A program made the translations under genes and the position numbers. 64,000 nt of DNA from assembly GCF_030062585.1 (NCBI RefSeq), contig NZ_CP071935.1:1126435-1190434 (forward strand), in the 5' to 3' direction. The notes below the pieces were generated by a model. The model did not search any database and was not told where the DNA came from. It saw nothing but the letters and a program-made list of their open reading frames with translations. The stretch is from Helicobacter pylori (GTDB lineage: Bacteria > Campylobacterota > Campylobacteria > Campylobacterales > Helicobacteraceae). Every line of letters starts with the position of its first letter. Within the stretch, counting starts at the first letter, position 1. Shown here one piece after another: positions 17,178 through 24,819 of the stretch.

Positions 17178-18425
17178 TTAATGGCGCACCAAACTATAGG
17201 ATTGTAGAATTTTATCAGCGTAGATGATTGTAATATCAGGGCGTTTTTTAGAAATCTTAGTGTTGATCAGTCTTAATCTCCCCCCTTCTTTAATGCCATA
17301 AAATTGAAGCCTTAAAGCGAGTTGTTTATCGTTAGTGCGGATTTGATGGATGCCCCTTAATTGCAAGGCTGTAGCGACTTCTTTGGCTAAGAAATGCCGG
17401 TTTAATAATTTTTCATTAGCGCCAGAAATTTTACTCCCCCATAAAAAAAGCGTTTCAGTGAGCATTAAAAGATACAAACTAAAAACGCGCAAATAATACT
17501 GCCCCCTAAATTCCTTTAAACGCACCCTAAGGCTATTCAAAACGCTTTTAATAAACAAGGGCAAACCGATTAACGCTAAGGGGGCGAAAGTTCTTAAATC
17601 TATCTCTTGGCGCATGCTCAAAAGCAAAGGGAAAAGCCAACCGCTCGCGCTCATAAAGGCTAGTAACGATGGCTTTTTATTAAAAAGGGCTTTATAGAGC
17701 GTATAAGGGTAGTAGAGAAACAATAAGGGCGAGTATAAGAGCATGAGTTCTAAGCATGTGTCTATAAAATACCCGCTAGGCAAGCCCTTATTGAAGCTCC
17801 CGCTAAAAAGAGCGGTATTCACAATTAAAACCACCAAAATAAAGATCGCGCTCTTAAAATAGCGTCTCCTTAAAGCGTAGGCAAAAACCCCTAGTAAAAG
17901 CGGGATGAACGCGCCGTCTAAAAACGCGCAAGCGCTAAGGGTTAAATAAGGGATTTTTTGGGTTTTGATATACAAATAGCTAACCAAAAGCCCAAGGCTT
18001 AACACCAGCACGCTTTTAGCCAGTAAAATCGCAAAGAGATTCACCCCAGGCAATAAAGCGTAAGTCAATACCACGTAAAGGGCGTCTTTAGGCTTTTTTA
18101 AAATGTTTCGCCCTATCAAATAAAATAAAAACATGTTGATGACGTGAGCGATCAAAAAAGGCAACCTCAAAGCCAAATCGTTTTGGCCTAAAATGGCGGT
18201 GCTTTTTTGAGCGATTTGAACAAACCATGCGCTGCTATAAAAAAAATCCTTCGCTTCATTGTAGCTGATAGAAATTTCTTCACTCATCAACAGCCCCAAA
18301 GCCAGGACTAAAAAAACCATGATAATAAAGACTAAATCGCTTAAATCAAAGCTTCTTGTTTTTTTCTCTGGATAAATAAAATAGCTAAAGTATAACAGAG
18401 CGCTTTGTAAGGGGCTTAGTTGCAT
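17178..18425 (-). CDS. Multi-pass membrane protein, GT39/ArnT-like
   Basis: The 415-residue protein has about nine hydrophobic segments. The first periplasmic loop (ISISYNEAKDFFYSSAW) followed by LALRLPFLIAHVINMFLFY resembles the dolichyl-phosphate-mannose/ArnT-type (GT39, PMT) architecture, where an acidic residue in that loop is catalytic and RLP begins the next helix. The match is a pattern resemblance only and the canonical DE pair is not clear, so substrate and activity are unknown. It is the HP1235 equivalent, 3 nt downstream of the EamA transporter gene and probably co-transcribed with it. Confidence 0.65.
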   Translation of the reverse strand: MQLSPLQSALLYFSYFIYPEKKTRSFDLSDLVFIIMVFLVLALGLLMSEEISISYNEAKDFFYSSAWFVQIAQKSTAILGQNDLALRLPFLIAHVINMFLFYLIGRNILKKPKDALYVVLTYALLPGVNLFAILLAKSVLVLSLGLLVSYLYIKTQKIPYLTLSACAFLDGAFIPLLLGVFAYALRRRYFKSAIFILVVLIVNTALFSGSFNKGLPSGYFIDTCLELMLLYSPLLFLYYPYTLYKALFNKKPSLLAFMSASGWLFPLLLSMRQEIDLRTFAPLALIGLPLFIKSVLNSLRVRLKEFRGQYYLRVFSLYLLMLTETLFLWGSKISGANEKLLNRHFLAKEVATALQLRGIHQIRTNDKQLALRLQFYGIKEGGRLRLINTKISKKRPDITIIYADKILQSYSLVRH

Positions 18426-18428
18426 GGC

Positions 18429-19325
18429 TTAAATTTTTTTTAATTCTTTTAAAAGAGCGGGCAAGGCAATGAGTAAGCCTGAACATAAAATCAAAGCCAC
18501 CCCTAAAGAGCTTTTAAGATCCAAAAATGTATCGCCTAAATACAGCCCAAACAACAGCCCCCAAACAATGCGGGTATATTCAATGGGGGCGATGATCCCA
18601 GCAGGAGCGTTCATGTAAGCATAGGTTAAGAAATACTGCCCTAAAGTCCCACTAACCCCTATTAAAGAAATCCACAAAATGTCTTCTTTTCTAGGGATAT
18701 GAATGCCTGTGGATAAAAAAGGAATATCAATAAACATGCCTATTAATCCAAGAAGGCTCATGCCAAAGGCGAACGCTAAAATCACGGCTTGCTTGTCGTA
18801 ATATTCCCTCAAATCCCTTAAAGTGATATACGCTAAAGACACAAAGATCCCGCTCAATATTCCCATAATGATTTCAACTGGTCCTACATTTTCCACGCTA
18901 GGATCTGAAATCAGCACCACCCCCACTAGCCCGATGCATGCAGAAATTAACGCGCTTCTTTTGAGCTTTTCTTTCAAAAGCAAAGGGGAAAGAAGCACCG
19001 TATAAATCGGTGCGCATTGCGAGAAAGCCGTCGCTGTGGCGAGCGAAATTTTTTCAATATTATAAAAAAACGCCAGCATGGCTAAGCCCCCCACAACGAC
19101 CCTAAAAGCGAGCTTTTTAAAACCGCCCTGTTTGTAACTCTTCAAGCGGTAGGGTTTGAAAGGATAAATAAATAAGAGCAAAAGCGTCATGGTAATGGAG
19201 CGGTAAAACACGTTTTCCATAGGGGAAAAATAATCCGCTGTGATTTTAACAAACGCGCTCATGATCCCAAAGCATAAATTCGCCAAGAGTATCATTGAAA
19301 CGCCAAATAAAATGGTATTACGCAT
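18429..19325 (-). CDS. EamA/DMT-family transporter
   Basis: The 298-residue inner-membrane protein has ten predicted helices formed by two EamA repeats (one starting MILLANLCFGIMSAFVKI, the second at about residue 150, IIMGILSGIFVSLAYI). Members of this drug/metabolite superfamily export or import small metabolites, and the substrate cannot be read from sequence. HP1234 equivalent. The 5' leader carries strong hairpins and repeated GGAGTTT elements (19347-19590), suggesting post-transcriptional control. Confidence 0.82.
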   Translation of the reverse strand: MRNTILFGVSMILLANLCFGIMSAFVKITADYFSPMENVFYRSITMTLLLLFIYPFKPYRLKSYKQGGFKKLAFRVVVGGLAMLAFFYNIEKISLATATAFSQCAPIYTVLLSPLLLKEKLKRSALISACIGLVGVVLISDPSVENVGPVEIIMGILSGIFVSLAYITLRDLREYYDKQAVILAFAFGMSLLGLIGMFIDIPFLSTGIHIPRKEDILWISLIGVSGTLGQYFLTYAYMNAPAGIIAPIEYTRIVWGLLFGLYLGDTFLDLKSSLGVALILCSGLLIALPALLKELKKI

Positions 19326-19346
19326 GCCTTTTACCCATTAGATTAA

Positions 19347-19586
19347 AGATTTTAGGGTAGTTTAACCTAAAATCTCTAATTAAGGATTAAAGTTTTTAAG
19401 CTCTAAAAACATAAAAGTTGCATTGATTGGTAAAATCATGCTATAACAATGTTCTAGGAGTTTTACCTTTTGTTTTGTCTAGAATCATTCTAGAAGCTTC
19501 AGCATTTCAAACTCCTTATAGAAATATGAAAACACAAAAACACGAATCCTTTTTGAAAATAAACTCCTAGACCCTTTTTAAAGGGT
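19347..19586 (-). promoter_or_regulatory. Candidate structured leader of the EamA transporter gene
   Basis: Read on the minus strand the order is: hairpin ACCCTTT/AAAGGGT (19586-19571); TCTAGGAGTTT (19571-19561); AAGGAGTTT (19517-19509) followed by GAA and a six-codon ORF MLKLLE; palindrome TCTAGAAT-G-ATTCTAGA (19494-19478); AAACTCCTAGA (19463-19453), perfectly complementary to the first GGAGTTT element and partly to the second; then a 10-bp hairpin AGATTTTAGG/CCTAAAATCT (19375-19347) 21 nt before the transporter start. Competing Shine-Dalgarno/anti-Shine-Dalgarno pairing is possible. The role is inference. Confidence 0.35.
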
Positions 19587-19648
19587 TTGAATGCCACTAT
19601 TAGAAAAACTTTTAATCCATCGCCTTTTAAATTTTTTAGCCTCACTAT

Positions 19649-19662
19649 GGAATGAATTTTGC
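19649..19662 (+). promoter_or_regulatory. Sigma54 (RpoN) -24/-12 promoter
   Basis: TGGAATGAATTTTGCTT contains GG (19649-19650), exactly 10 nt, then GC (19661-19662), the invariant RpoN spacing, with the TTGCT-type -12 box. It lies 38 nt upstream of the next ATG. From memory, HP1233 is a reported member of the H. pylori RpoN flagellar regulon, which agrees. Confidence 0.8.
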
Positions 19663-19699
19663 TTAACATTAGCGTAAAATCCAATTTTAGGAAATTCAC

Positions 19700-20161
19700 A
19701 TGGCTGTTTCTTCTATCAATCAGTTTGATTCTAACCTCTATGGGCTTTTAAACGCTAAAAGCGCTCCTAAAGAAGACCTAGCTCCTATTGAAAGCGCAGA
19801 AAAAATAGAGCGAGAAAAAAAGGACGCTCCAACAGAAAACCTCCCCTTTAACCCTGACAAGCGAGAGACTTACGGCTTTTTGGTTTTAGAATTGATGAGC
19901 GATAGAGAGTATGAGGCTTTTTTAAGGGCTACGGCCGGAATGGATGAGAGCCAGAAACGCTTGGCCGCCCAGTCGCTTTATAGCTTGACGGATTTTTATA
20001 ACGGGAAATTCTCTAAAGAAGTGGAAAACGCTCCCAAGCAACCGGTGAATGGCTTGCACAAAAAAGCCTTTCAAACCTTTAACGCCACCAACCATAACGA
20101 TTTTTTGCAACGCTACCAAAACGCTTACAACAACCCTTCGTCTATGGATGTGGTTCTTTAA
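19700..20161 (+). CDS. RpoN-regulated protein, FlgJ-like candidate
   Basis: The 153-residue soluble protein has no signal peptide. Its central region (TYGFLVLELMSDREYEAFLR; LAAQSLYSLTDFYNG) is helical and the N-terminus is disordered. The sigma54 promoter directly upstream places it in the class 2 flagellar genes (hook/rod stage). A rod-scaffold FlgJ-like role has been suggested for the equivalent HP1233, but I cannot see a decisive motif. It is monocistronic, with a hairpin terminator following. Confidence 0.65.
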   Translation: MAVSSINQFDSNLYGLLNAKSAPKEDLAPIESAEKIEREKKDAPTENLPFNPDKRETYGFLVLELMSDREYEAFLRATAGMDESQKRLAAQSLYSLTDFYNGKFSKEVENAPKQPVNGLHKKAFQTFNATNHNDFLQRYQNAYNNPSSMDVVL

Positions 20162-20191
20162 AGATTAGGGTTAAATGGAGAACTGATCATC

Positions 20192-20214
20192 AAAAACGCT
20201 TTTGAGCGTTTTTT
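20192..20214. terminator. Bidirectional terminator between the flagellar-regulon gene and folP
   Basis: AAAAACGCT pairs perfectly with AGCGTTTTT around the loop TTTG, giving T-runs in both directions. It sits between two convergent genes. Confidence 0.75.
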
Positions 20215-20255
20215 ATCACCAACGTTTTTGATTAAAACAAAACCAAAAATTGGGT

Positions 20256-21398
20256 TCAATCCGCTTCTTCCAAACTCTTAAACACCTTGATGAGATCGAT
20301 ATGTTCATCAATATCATGCGCTCTTAAAATACTCGCCCCATTTTGCAGCGCCATTAAATGCAAGCTCAAAGTGCCAGCGAGCCGGTTTTGAACTTCACGC
20401 CCGGTGATAAGCCCGATCGTGTTTTTACGACTCGCTCCCACCAATAGGGGTTTTTTGAACTTAAGAAAATGGCTTAAATGCTTGATTAAGGCTAAATTAT
20501 GCTCTTTTAATTTAGCGAATCCAAACCCAATATCTAAAATAATATCTTGAAGCGCATATTTTTCTAAAACCTCTAGTTTTTCCTTAAAGAAGCGATCCAT
20601 TTCATCAAATAAATTGTGGTAAAAAACATTTTCTTGCATGTCTTTGGGGGTTTTTTGAGCGTGCATTAAAACGCAAGTGGGCTTGTAATCTCTTGCGACT
20701 TCTAGCATTTCAATGCTATTAAAACCGCTCACGTCATTAAGGATGGAAAAATAATGCTCCAAAGCCATTTGGGCCGTTGTGGCATGGTAGGTGTCTATGC
20801 TGAATTTAGCGCATTGGTAGAGTTTTTGGGATTTGATTTCTAATAAAATTTCTTTTAAGCGATCTTGCTCTGTTTTTGGATCAATGATTTCACTCTCTGG
20901 CCTTGAACTGGCCGCGCCTATATCAATGAGCGTGATACCCTTTTCTAGCCATTGATAGATTTCTTCAAGCGCTTTTTTGCTACTAAAACGGCTCTTTTCA
21001 TAGAAACTATCCGGCGTGAGATTCAAGATTGCCATGATCTGAGAAGCGTTAGGCTTAGGGGCTTTGAGGTGGCTTTTTAATTCTTGCGCTAAATGTTTAA
21101 GCCCAAAGGGTTGGGAATGGCACTTAACAATAAGGCGTTCTAATTGGCTAGCGCTCGCAATCAACACCCCATCATAAAAAGGCTCTTTAGCCAAAATACA
21201 ATCTCTTGGCGTGGCAAAATCGCCCCCAACGCTTATGGCCTCTTGCTTTAAAATGAGCGTTGCGCTTAAGGGCAGATGTTGGATTTCAAAAACAAAGCTG
21301 ACACCTTTTTTATGCATATGGGTTTGAGCGGATTTTTCTGATCCGGTTTTTAAAAGGGCGTTTTTGAGCGCATCAGGGTTAAGGCGTTTTACAATCAT
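20256..21398 (-). CDS. folP: Dihydropteroate synthase with N-terminal extension
   Basis: This enzyme joins p-aminobenzoate to dihydropterin pyrophosphate in folate synthesis and is the sulfonamide target. The DHPS barrel begins only near residue 134 (MAILNLTPDSFYEKS) and continues with LIDIGAASSRPES, HAQKTPKDMQ and GASRKNT. The preceding about 130 residues (RLNPDALKNALLKTGSEK...) are not part of the usual 280-residue enzyme, and I recognise no domain in them. Its start overlaps the stop of holB by 4 nt (ATGA), so it ends an operon lysC-HP1230-holB-folP. Confidence 0.93.
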   Translation of the reverse strand: MIVKRLNPDALKNALLKTGSEKSAQTHMHKKGVSFVFEIQHLPLSATLILKQEAISVGGDFATPRDCILAKEPFYDGVLIASASQLERLIVKCHSQPFGLKHLAQELKSHLKAPKPNASQIMAILNLTPDSFYEKSRFSSKKALEEIYQWLEKGITLIDIGAASSRPESEIIDPKTEQDRLKEILLEIKSQKLYQCAKFSIDTYHATTAQMALEHYFSILNDVSGFNSIEMLEVARDYKPTCVLMHAQKTPKDMQENVFYHNLFDEMDRFFKEKLEVLEKYALQDIILDIGFGFAKLKEHNLALIKHLSHFLKFKKPLLVGASRKNTIGLITGREVQNRLAGTLSLHLMALQNGASILRAHDIDEHIDLIKVFKSLEEAD

Positions 21399-22051
21399 GG
21401 CGTTTTCTTTTTAGATAAAAGGCTTAAAAGTAGGGGCAAAAGATTGTAGCTGAGCTTGTAATAAGAGCTGTTAGCCTTGATCGCTAAATCAAAGGCTTGC
21501 AATTCTTGCTCGTTTAAGGGGATCTTATGCCTGTTAACGCTCTCTAACAGGCTTTCAATCCTTTCCCTCTGATTTTCTCTGGAATCAAAATTTTCTTTGT
21601 CTAAATTTTTTAAAAACGCATAAACATCTTTCAAATCCAGCCTGGATAAATCCAAATCTAAAGGTTTTAGAGGGATTTTTTGGCGTTTGTCTTCTTTGAT
21701 TAGGCGGGATTTAATGGTGGCTAACACATGGTTTGGGCTTTTAGCGAACATGATAAAACAAACATTATTTGGGGGTTCTTCTAAGATTTTTAAAAGCGCG
21801 TTTTGAGCTTCTACGCCATAGCTGGGCGCGGCGATTAAAAAGGCGTTTAATTCGCTGTGTTTTAGGTTGGCTTTGGATAGGACTTCTTTGGCATGCTCTA
21901 TTTTAAAATCCTTGTTAAAAGTTTTGATCACCTTTTTGTCTTTTTCAATGATCTCGGTGTAGAATTTAATGTGGTGTTCAAAAAGGCTTGCAGTCTCTTC
22001 TAGGCTCTCTTCAAGATTGTCTGTATAAATAAGGCGGTTGGAGTTTTTCAC
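21395..22051 (-). CDS. holB: DNA polymerase III delta-prime subunit (short form)
   Basis: This clamp-loader subunit is only 218 residues (E. coli 334). The recognisable core is YGVEAQNALLKILEEPP followed by FIMFAKSPNHVLATIKSRLI, the sensor and arginine-finger region of delta-prime. The N-terminal ATPase-like fold and zinc module are reduced or absent. It overlaps folP downstream and the unknown gene upstream by 4 nt each. Confidence 0.88.
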   Translation of the reverse strand: MKNSNRLIYTDNLEESLEETASLFEHHIKFYTEIIEKDKKVIKTFNKDFKIEHAKEVLSKANLKHSELNAFLIAAPSYGVEAQNALLKILEEPPNNVCFIMFAKSPNHVLATIKSRLIKEDKRQKIPLKPLDLDLSRLDLKDVYAFLKNLDKENFDSRENQRERIESLLESVNRHKIPLNEQELQAFDLAIKANSSYYKLSYNLLPLLLSLLSKKKTP

Positions 22052-22590
22052 AAAGTAACCTTATTGTATAGCGCGCTAAAAAGCGCGTTTTCAAAGAGTT
22101 TGAAGAGTTGCAATAATTTATAATCCAGCAAACTATCATGCTCTTTTAAAAGCAAGCAATCTTCTTTAAGCTCTTCAAAAAGCCATAAAAAACTAGGGAT
22201 TTTACTCAGTAGTAAGGTTTTCAAGCCTTCATTTTCAACCCTCCCAACATGCCAAAACATGGGGTTTTGATAAGTCAGCTCTATGGTGGCTAGAGAAAGA
22301 TTCGCATCGTTTTTGGGGTAGAAAGAAGAAGCGTTAAAATCAATGACGGACAATAAGGGGCGCTCTTTTAAATCTTTAGGGTTTAAGTTAGAAAGAATGT
22401 AGTTTAAAAACCAGCGCCTAGAAGAATCCGCGCTCACCAACAGCGATCCGCCATTAAGCACATGCGAAATGGTTTGCGCGATGAGTTTGGCATAGCTTGA
22501 TCGCTCTAATTCCAGCCACCCGCTTTGTTGGGCGATAAACTCCCCTTGATCGCGCACAAATTCCTTGATCCAGTCGTAGAAATTTTTCAT
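22048..22590 (-). CDS. Conserved hypothetical protein (HP1230-like)
   Basis: The 180-residue soluble protein (FYDWIKEFVRDQGEFIAQQSGW; GGSLLVSADSSRRWFLNYIL; NPMFWHVGRVENEG) has no family I can name and no signal peptide or membrane helix. It is wedged between lysC and holB with 4-nt overlaps on both sides, so it is translated with them. The context hints at replication or metabolism but does not decide. Confidence 0.7.
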   Translation of the reverse strand: MKNFYDWIKEFVRDQGEFIAQQSGWLELERSSYAKLIAQTISHVLNGGSLLVSADSSRRWFLNYILSNLNPKDLKERPLLSVIDFNASSFYPKNDANLSLATIELTYQNPMFWHVGRVENEGLKTLLLSKIPSFLWLFEELKEDCLLLKEHDSLLDYKLLQLFKLFENALFSALYNKVTL

Positions 22591-23804
22591 TGATCTAATT
22601 GATACACCGCATGCAAAGTTCTAACCGCTAATTCAGCGTATTTAATGTCAATCAAAACCGAAATTTTAATCTCGCTTGTAGAAATCATCATGATATTGAT
22701 ATTGTCTTTGGCTAGGGCTTTAAAAGCGATGCTCGCTACCCCAGAATGCGACTTCATGCCCACGCCCACTATGGAAACTTTAGCGATATTTTCATCATAA
22801 TCAATGGAATCCATTTGCGCTAAAAAAGGCTTTAAGGCTTGCTTGGTTTCTTCTATTTGGGTTTTAACGATCGTAAAATCCAAATCGGTTTTGCCGTCTC
22901 TGCCGATCGTTTGGACGATCATATCCACATTAATGCGATATTCCGCTAAAGCGCCAAAGATTTCAGCGGCAATGCCTGGCCGATCTTCTACGCCCTCCAT
23001 GCTCACACGAGCCTGATTCTTATCCAATGCGATCCCACTCACTATAGGGGTTTCCATGCGTTCTCCTTTAAACTCTTTTTCAGCCACAATGAGCGTGCCT
23101 TCGCTATGGTTAAACGAATTGCGAGTCACTAATTTCACGCTGAGTTTTTTAGCTAATTCTACCGAGCGGTTTAATAAAACTTTAGCCCCCATAGAAGCCA
23201 GTTCAAGCATTTCATCATAGCTGATTTGCGTGATTTTTTGAGCCTTTTCTTCAATGCGCGGATCAGTGGTATAAACGCCATCCACATCCGTATAAATTTC
23301 GCACAAATGCGCTTTTAAAGCCCCGGCCAAAGCGACCGCGCTCAAATCGCTCCCCCCACGCCCTAAAGTCGTTGTTTCGCCTTGAATATCAGCGCCTTGA
23401 AACCCAGCGATCACTACAATGTAGTTTTTTTCTAAAAGCTCTGCGATGCGTTTAGTGTCAATGGATTGGATCACGGCGTTTTGAAAGTGCGAGCTGGTTA
23501 AAATGCCCGCTTCTTTCCCGCTCAAGGAAATGGCCCTATGCCCGTATCTTTCTAACGCCATGCTCAAAGCCGCGCTTGAAATCCATTCCCCAGCACTCAC
23601 AATCCTGTCCATTTCTCGCTTGTTAGGGTTATGGCTAAAATTCTTGCCAAATTCTAAAAGCCGATCGGTTTCGCCGCTCATCGCTGAAACCACCACCACG
23701 ACTTGATGCCCTAATTTAACGCTTTCTAAAACCCTTTGAGCGACATTGTGGATCCTTTCTATGCTGCCCATGCTCGTGCCGCCGTATTTTTGAACGATTA
23801 ACAC
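22587..23804 (-). CDS. lysC: Aspartate kinase
   Basis: This enzyme phosphorylates L-aspartate in the first step of lysine/DAP, threonine and methionine synthesis. The kinase domain starts with VQKYGGTSMGSIERI and has TTLGRGGSDLSAVALAGAL. Two C-terminal ACT domains (from about residue 265: VSMEGVEDRPGIAAEIF; VSIVGVGMKSHSGVASIAF) imply feedback regulation by lysine and/or threonine. The 405-residue length is typical. It lies one base after rppH. Confidence 0.96.
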   Translation of the reverse strand: MLIVQKYGGTSMGSIERIHNVAQRVLESVKLGHQVVVVVSAMSGETDRLLEFGKNFSHNPNKREMDRIVSAGEWISSAALSMALERYGHRAISLSGKEAGILTSSHFQNAVIQSIDTKRIAELLEKNYIVVIAGFQGADIQGETTTLGRGGSDLSAVALAGALKAHLCEIYTDVDGVYTTDPRIEEKAQKITQISYDEMLELASMGAKVLLNRSVELAKKLSVKLVTRNSFNHSEGTLIVAEKEFKGERMETPIVSGIALDKNQARVSMEGVEDRPGIAAEIFGALAEYRINVDMIVQTIGRDGKTDLDFTIVKTQIEETKQALKPFLAQMDSIDYDENIAKVSIVGVGMKSHSGVASIAFKALAKDNINIMMISTSEIKISVLIDIKYAELAVRTLHAVYQLDQ

Positions 23805-23805
23805 C

Positions 23806-24273
23806 CTATAAATACCCCTCTCTTTTGAAATAAGCGATGACTTGGCGGTACACTTGGCGTTTGAAGGGAACGATTTTTTTAAGCAAATCCTTAAGATGGA
23901 TGAATTGATAAGCCCTAAATTCTGGCGTGTGTTTGTTCAAATCAATGTTGTTAGCATGCTTTAGGCGCACTAAAAAATAGCGTTGTTTTTGCCCGTCAAA
24001 CGCATAGAATTTATGCTCCATATTGCTTGGGAAATCATAGGCGATCCATCTGGGGTATTGCGCCAAAATCTCTATTTCATTCGTGCCAATTTCTTCTAAT
24101 AATTCTCTATAAAGCGCTTCTAAAGGGGTTTCTCCCTCATCAATGCCCCCTTGGGGGAACTGCCACGCCCCTTCAATGTCTATGCGCTCAGCGATAAAAA
24201 CTTCACATGTATTAGGGTAGTCTGGCGACATGATAATGGCCGCAACGTTAGGACGATATTTTTTATGTAGCAT
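23806..24273 (-). CDS. rppH: RNA 5'-pyrophosphohydrolase (Nudix)
   Basis: A 155-residue Nudix hydrolase removes pyrophosphate from 5'-triphosphate RNA and so starts mRNA decay; it may also cleave dinucleoside polyphosphates. The Nudix box is complete ([20 protein letters not shown], then IG). The start [10 protein letters not shown] and WQFPQGG are typical of the RppH/NudH group. H. pylori RppH has been shown to process RNA 5' ends. First gene of the lysC operon. Confidence 0.94.
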   Translation of the reverse strand: MLHKKYRPNVAAIIMSPDYPNTCEVFIAERIDIEGAWQFPQGGIDEGETPLEALYRELLEEIGTNEIEILAQYPRWIAYDFPSNMEHKFYAFDGQKQRYFLVRLKHANNIDLNKHTPEFRAYQFIHLKDLLKKIVPFKRQVYRQVIAYFKREGYL

Positions 24274-24392
24274 AGGTCTTTATTTTAGCTCTTTCTTGTT
24301 TGATTAAGATGGTATTATAGTGTATGCTGGCTTTAAGTAGGGTTAAGAATGCCATTAAAATCAAAAATTAAGAAAAAAGGGTTTGAAACCCA

Positions 24393-24423
24393 TTTTAATA
24401 GCGCCCAAATAACGCTATTAAAA
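24393..24423 (-). terminator. Long hairpin after the cytochrome c553 gene
   Basis: TTTTAATAGCG and CGCTATTAAAA form a perfect 11-bp stem with a 9-nt loop, 11 nt beyond the stop of the minus-strand cytochrome gene. A second small hairpin (GGGTTTGAAACCC, 24379-24391) adjoins. The absence of a clean T-run makes transcript stabilisation an alternative. Confidence 0.6.
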
Positions 24424-24433
24424 CTGGGAGGGT

Positions 24434-24724
24434 TTATTTGAGAGTGGGGATGTATTTGGCTAAAGCTTTGATGTCTTCATCGCTTAATTTTTTAGCTTGC
24501 GCGCTCATGACAGGATTCTTGTTAGCACCGCTTTTAAAATCCATAAGATCTTTTTCAATTTCTGCTTCACTCATCATGTTAACGATTTTGCTTTTGCCTA
24601 AAGCTTTCTTTTCAAACTTAACCCCATGGCAAGCGGCACAACCTTTTACAAGAGCTTTAACATCGGTTGCCATTAAGGTGTTTGCGAACGCCAAAACGCC
24701 TAAAGCCATAATAACCTTTTTCAT
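24434..24724 (-). CDS. Cytochrome c553
   Basis: This small periplasmic class I c-type cytochrome carries electrons from the bc1 complex to the cbb3 oxidase. The signal peptide is residues 1-19 (KVIMALGVLAFANTLMA). The haem site CAACHG is at about 32-37 and the axial Met is in NPVMSAQAKKL. The 96-residue length is normal. HP1227 equivalent, transcribed alone. Confidence 0.95.
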   Translation of the reverse strand: MKKVIMALGVLAFANTLMATDVKALVKGCAACHGVKFEKKALGKSKIVNMMSEAEIEKDLMDFKSGANKNPVMSAQAKKLSDEDIKALAKYIPTLK

Positions 24725-24819
24725 CGTTTGTCTCCTTGATTACCAAAATAATCCTAAAATGATACAATTACAAGTTTAAGTTTTGCTTAAAAAATGAAGT
24801 GAAAATGGGAGAAATAAAT

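Larger units (their letters stand above)
19326..19699. other. Divergent intergenic region: structured leader and sigma54 promoter
   Basis: This 374-bp gap separates the EamA gene (minus) from the flagellar-regulon gene (plus). It holds the RpoN promoter at 19649-19662 and several inverted repeats described separately. A minus-strand ORF spanning most of it (19499-19699) has no credible start context and I do not accept it. Confidence 0.6.

Noticed and set aside
19499..19699. 66-codon minus-strand ORF as a gene or toxin
   Set aside because: It overlaps the RpoN promoter, has no ribosome site or convincing start, and its composition looks like read-through of T-rich DNA. The inverted repeats explain the region better.
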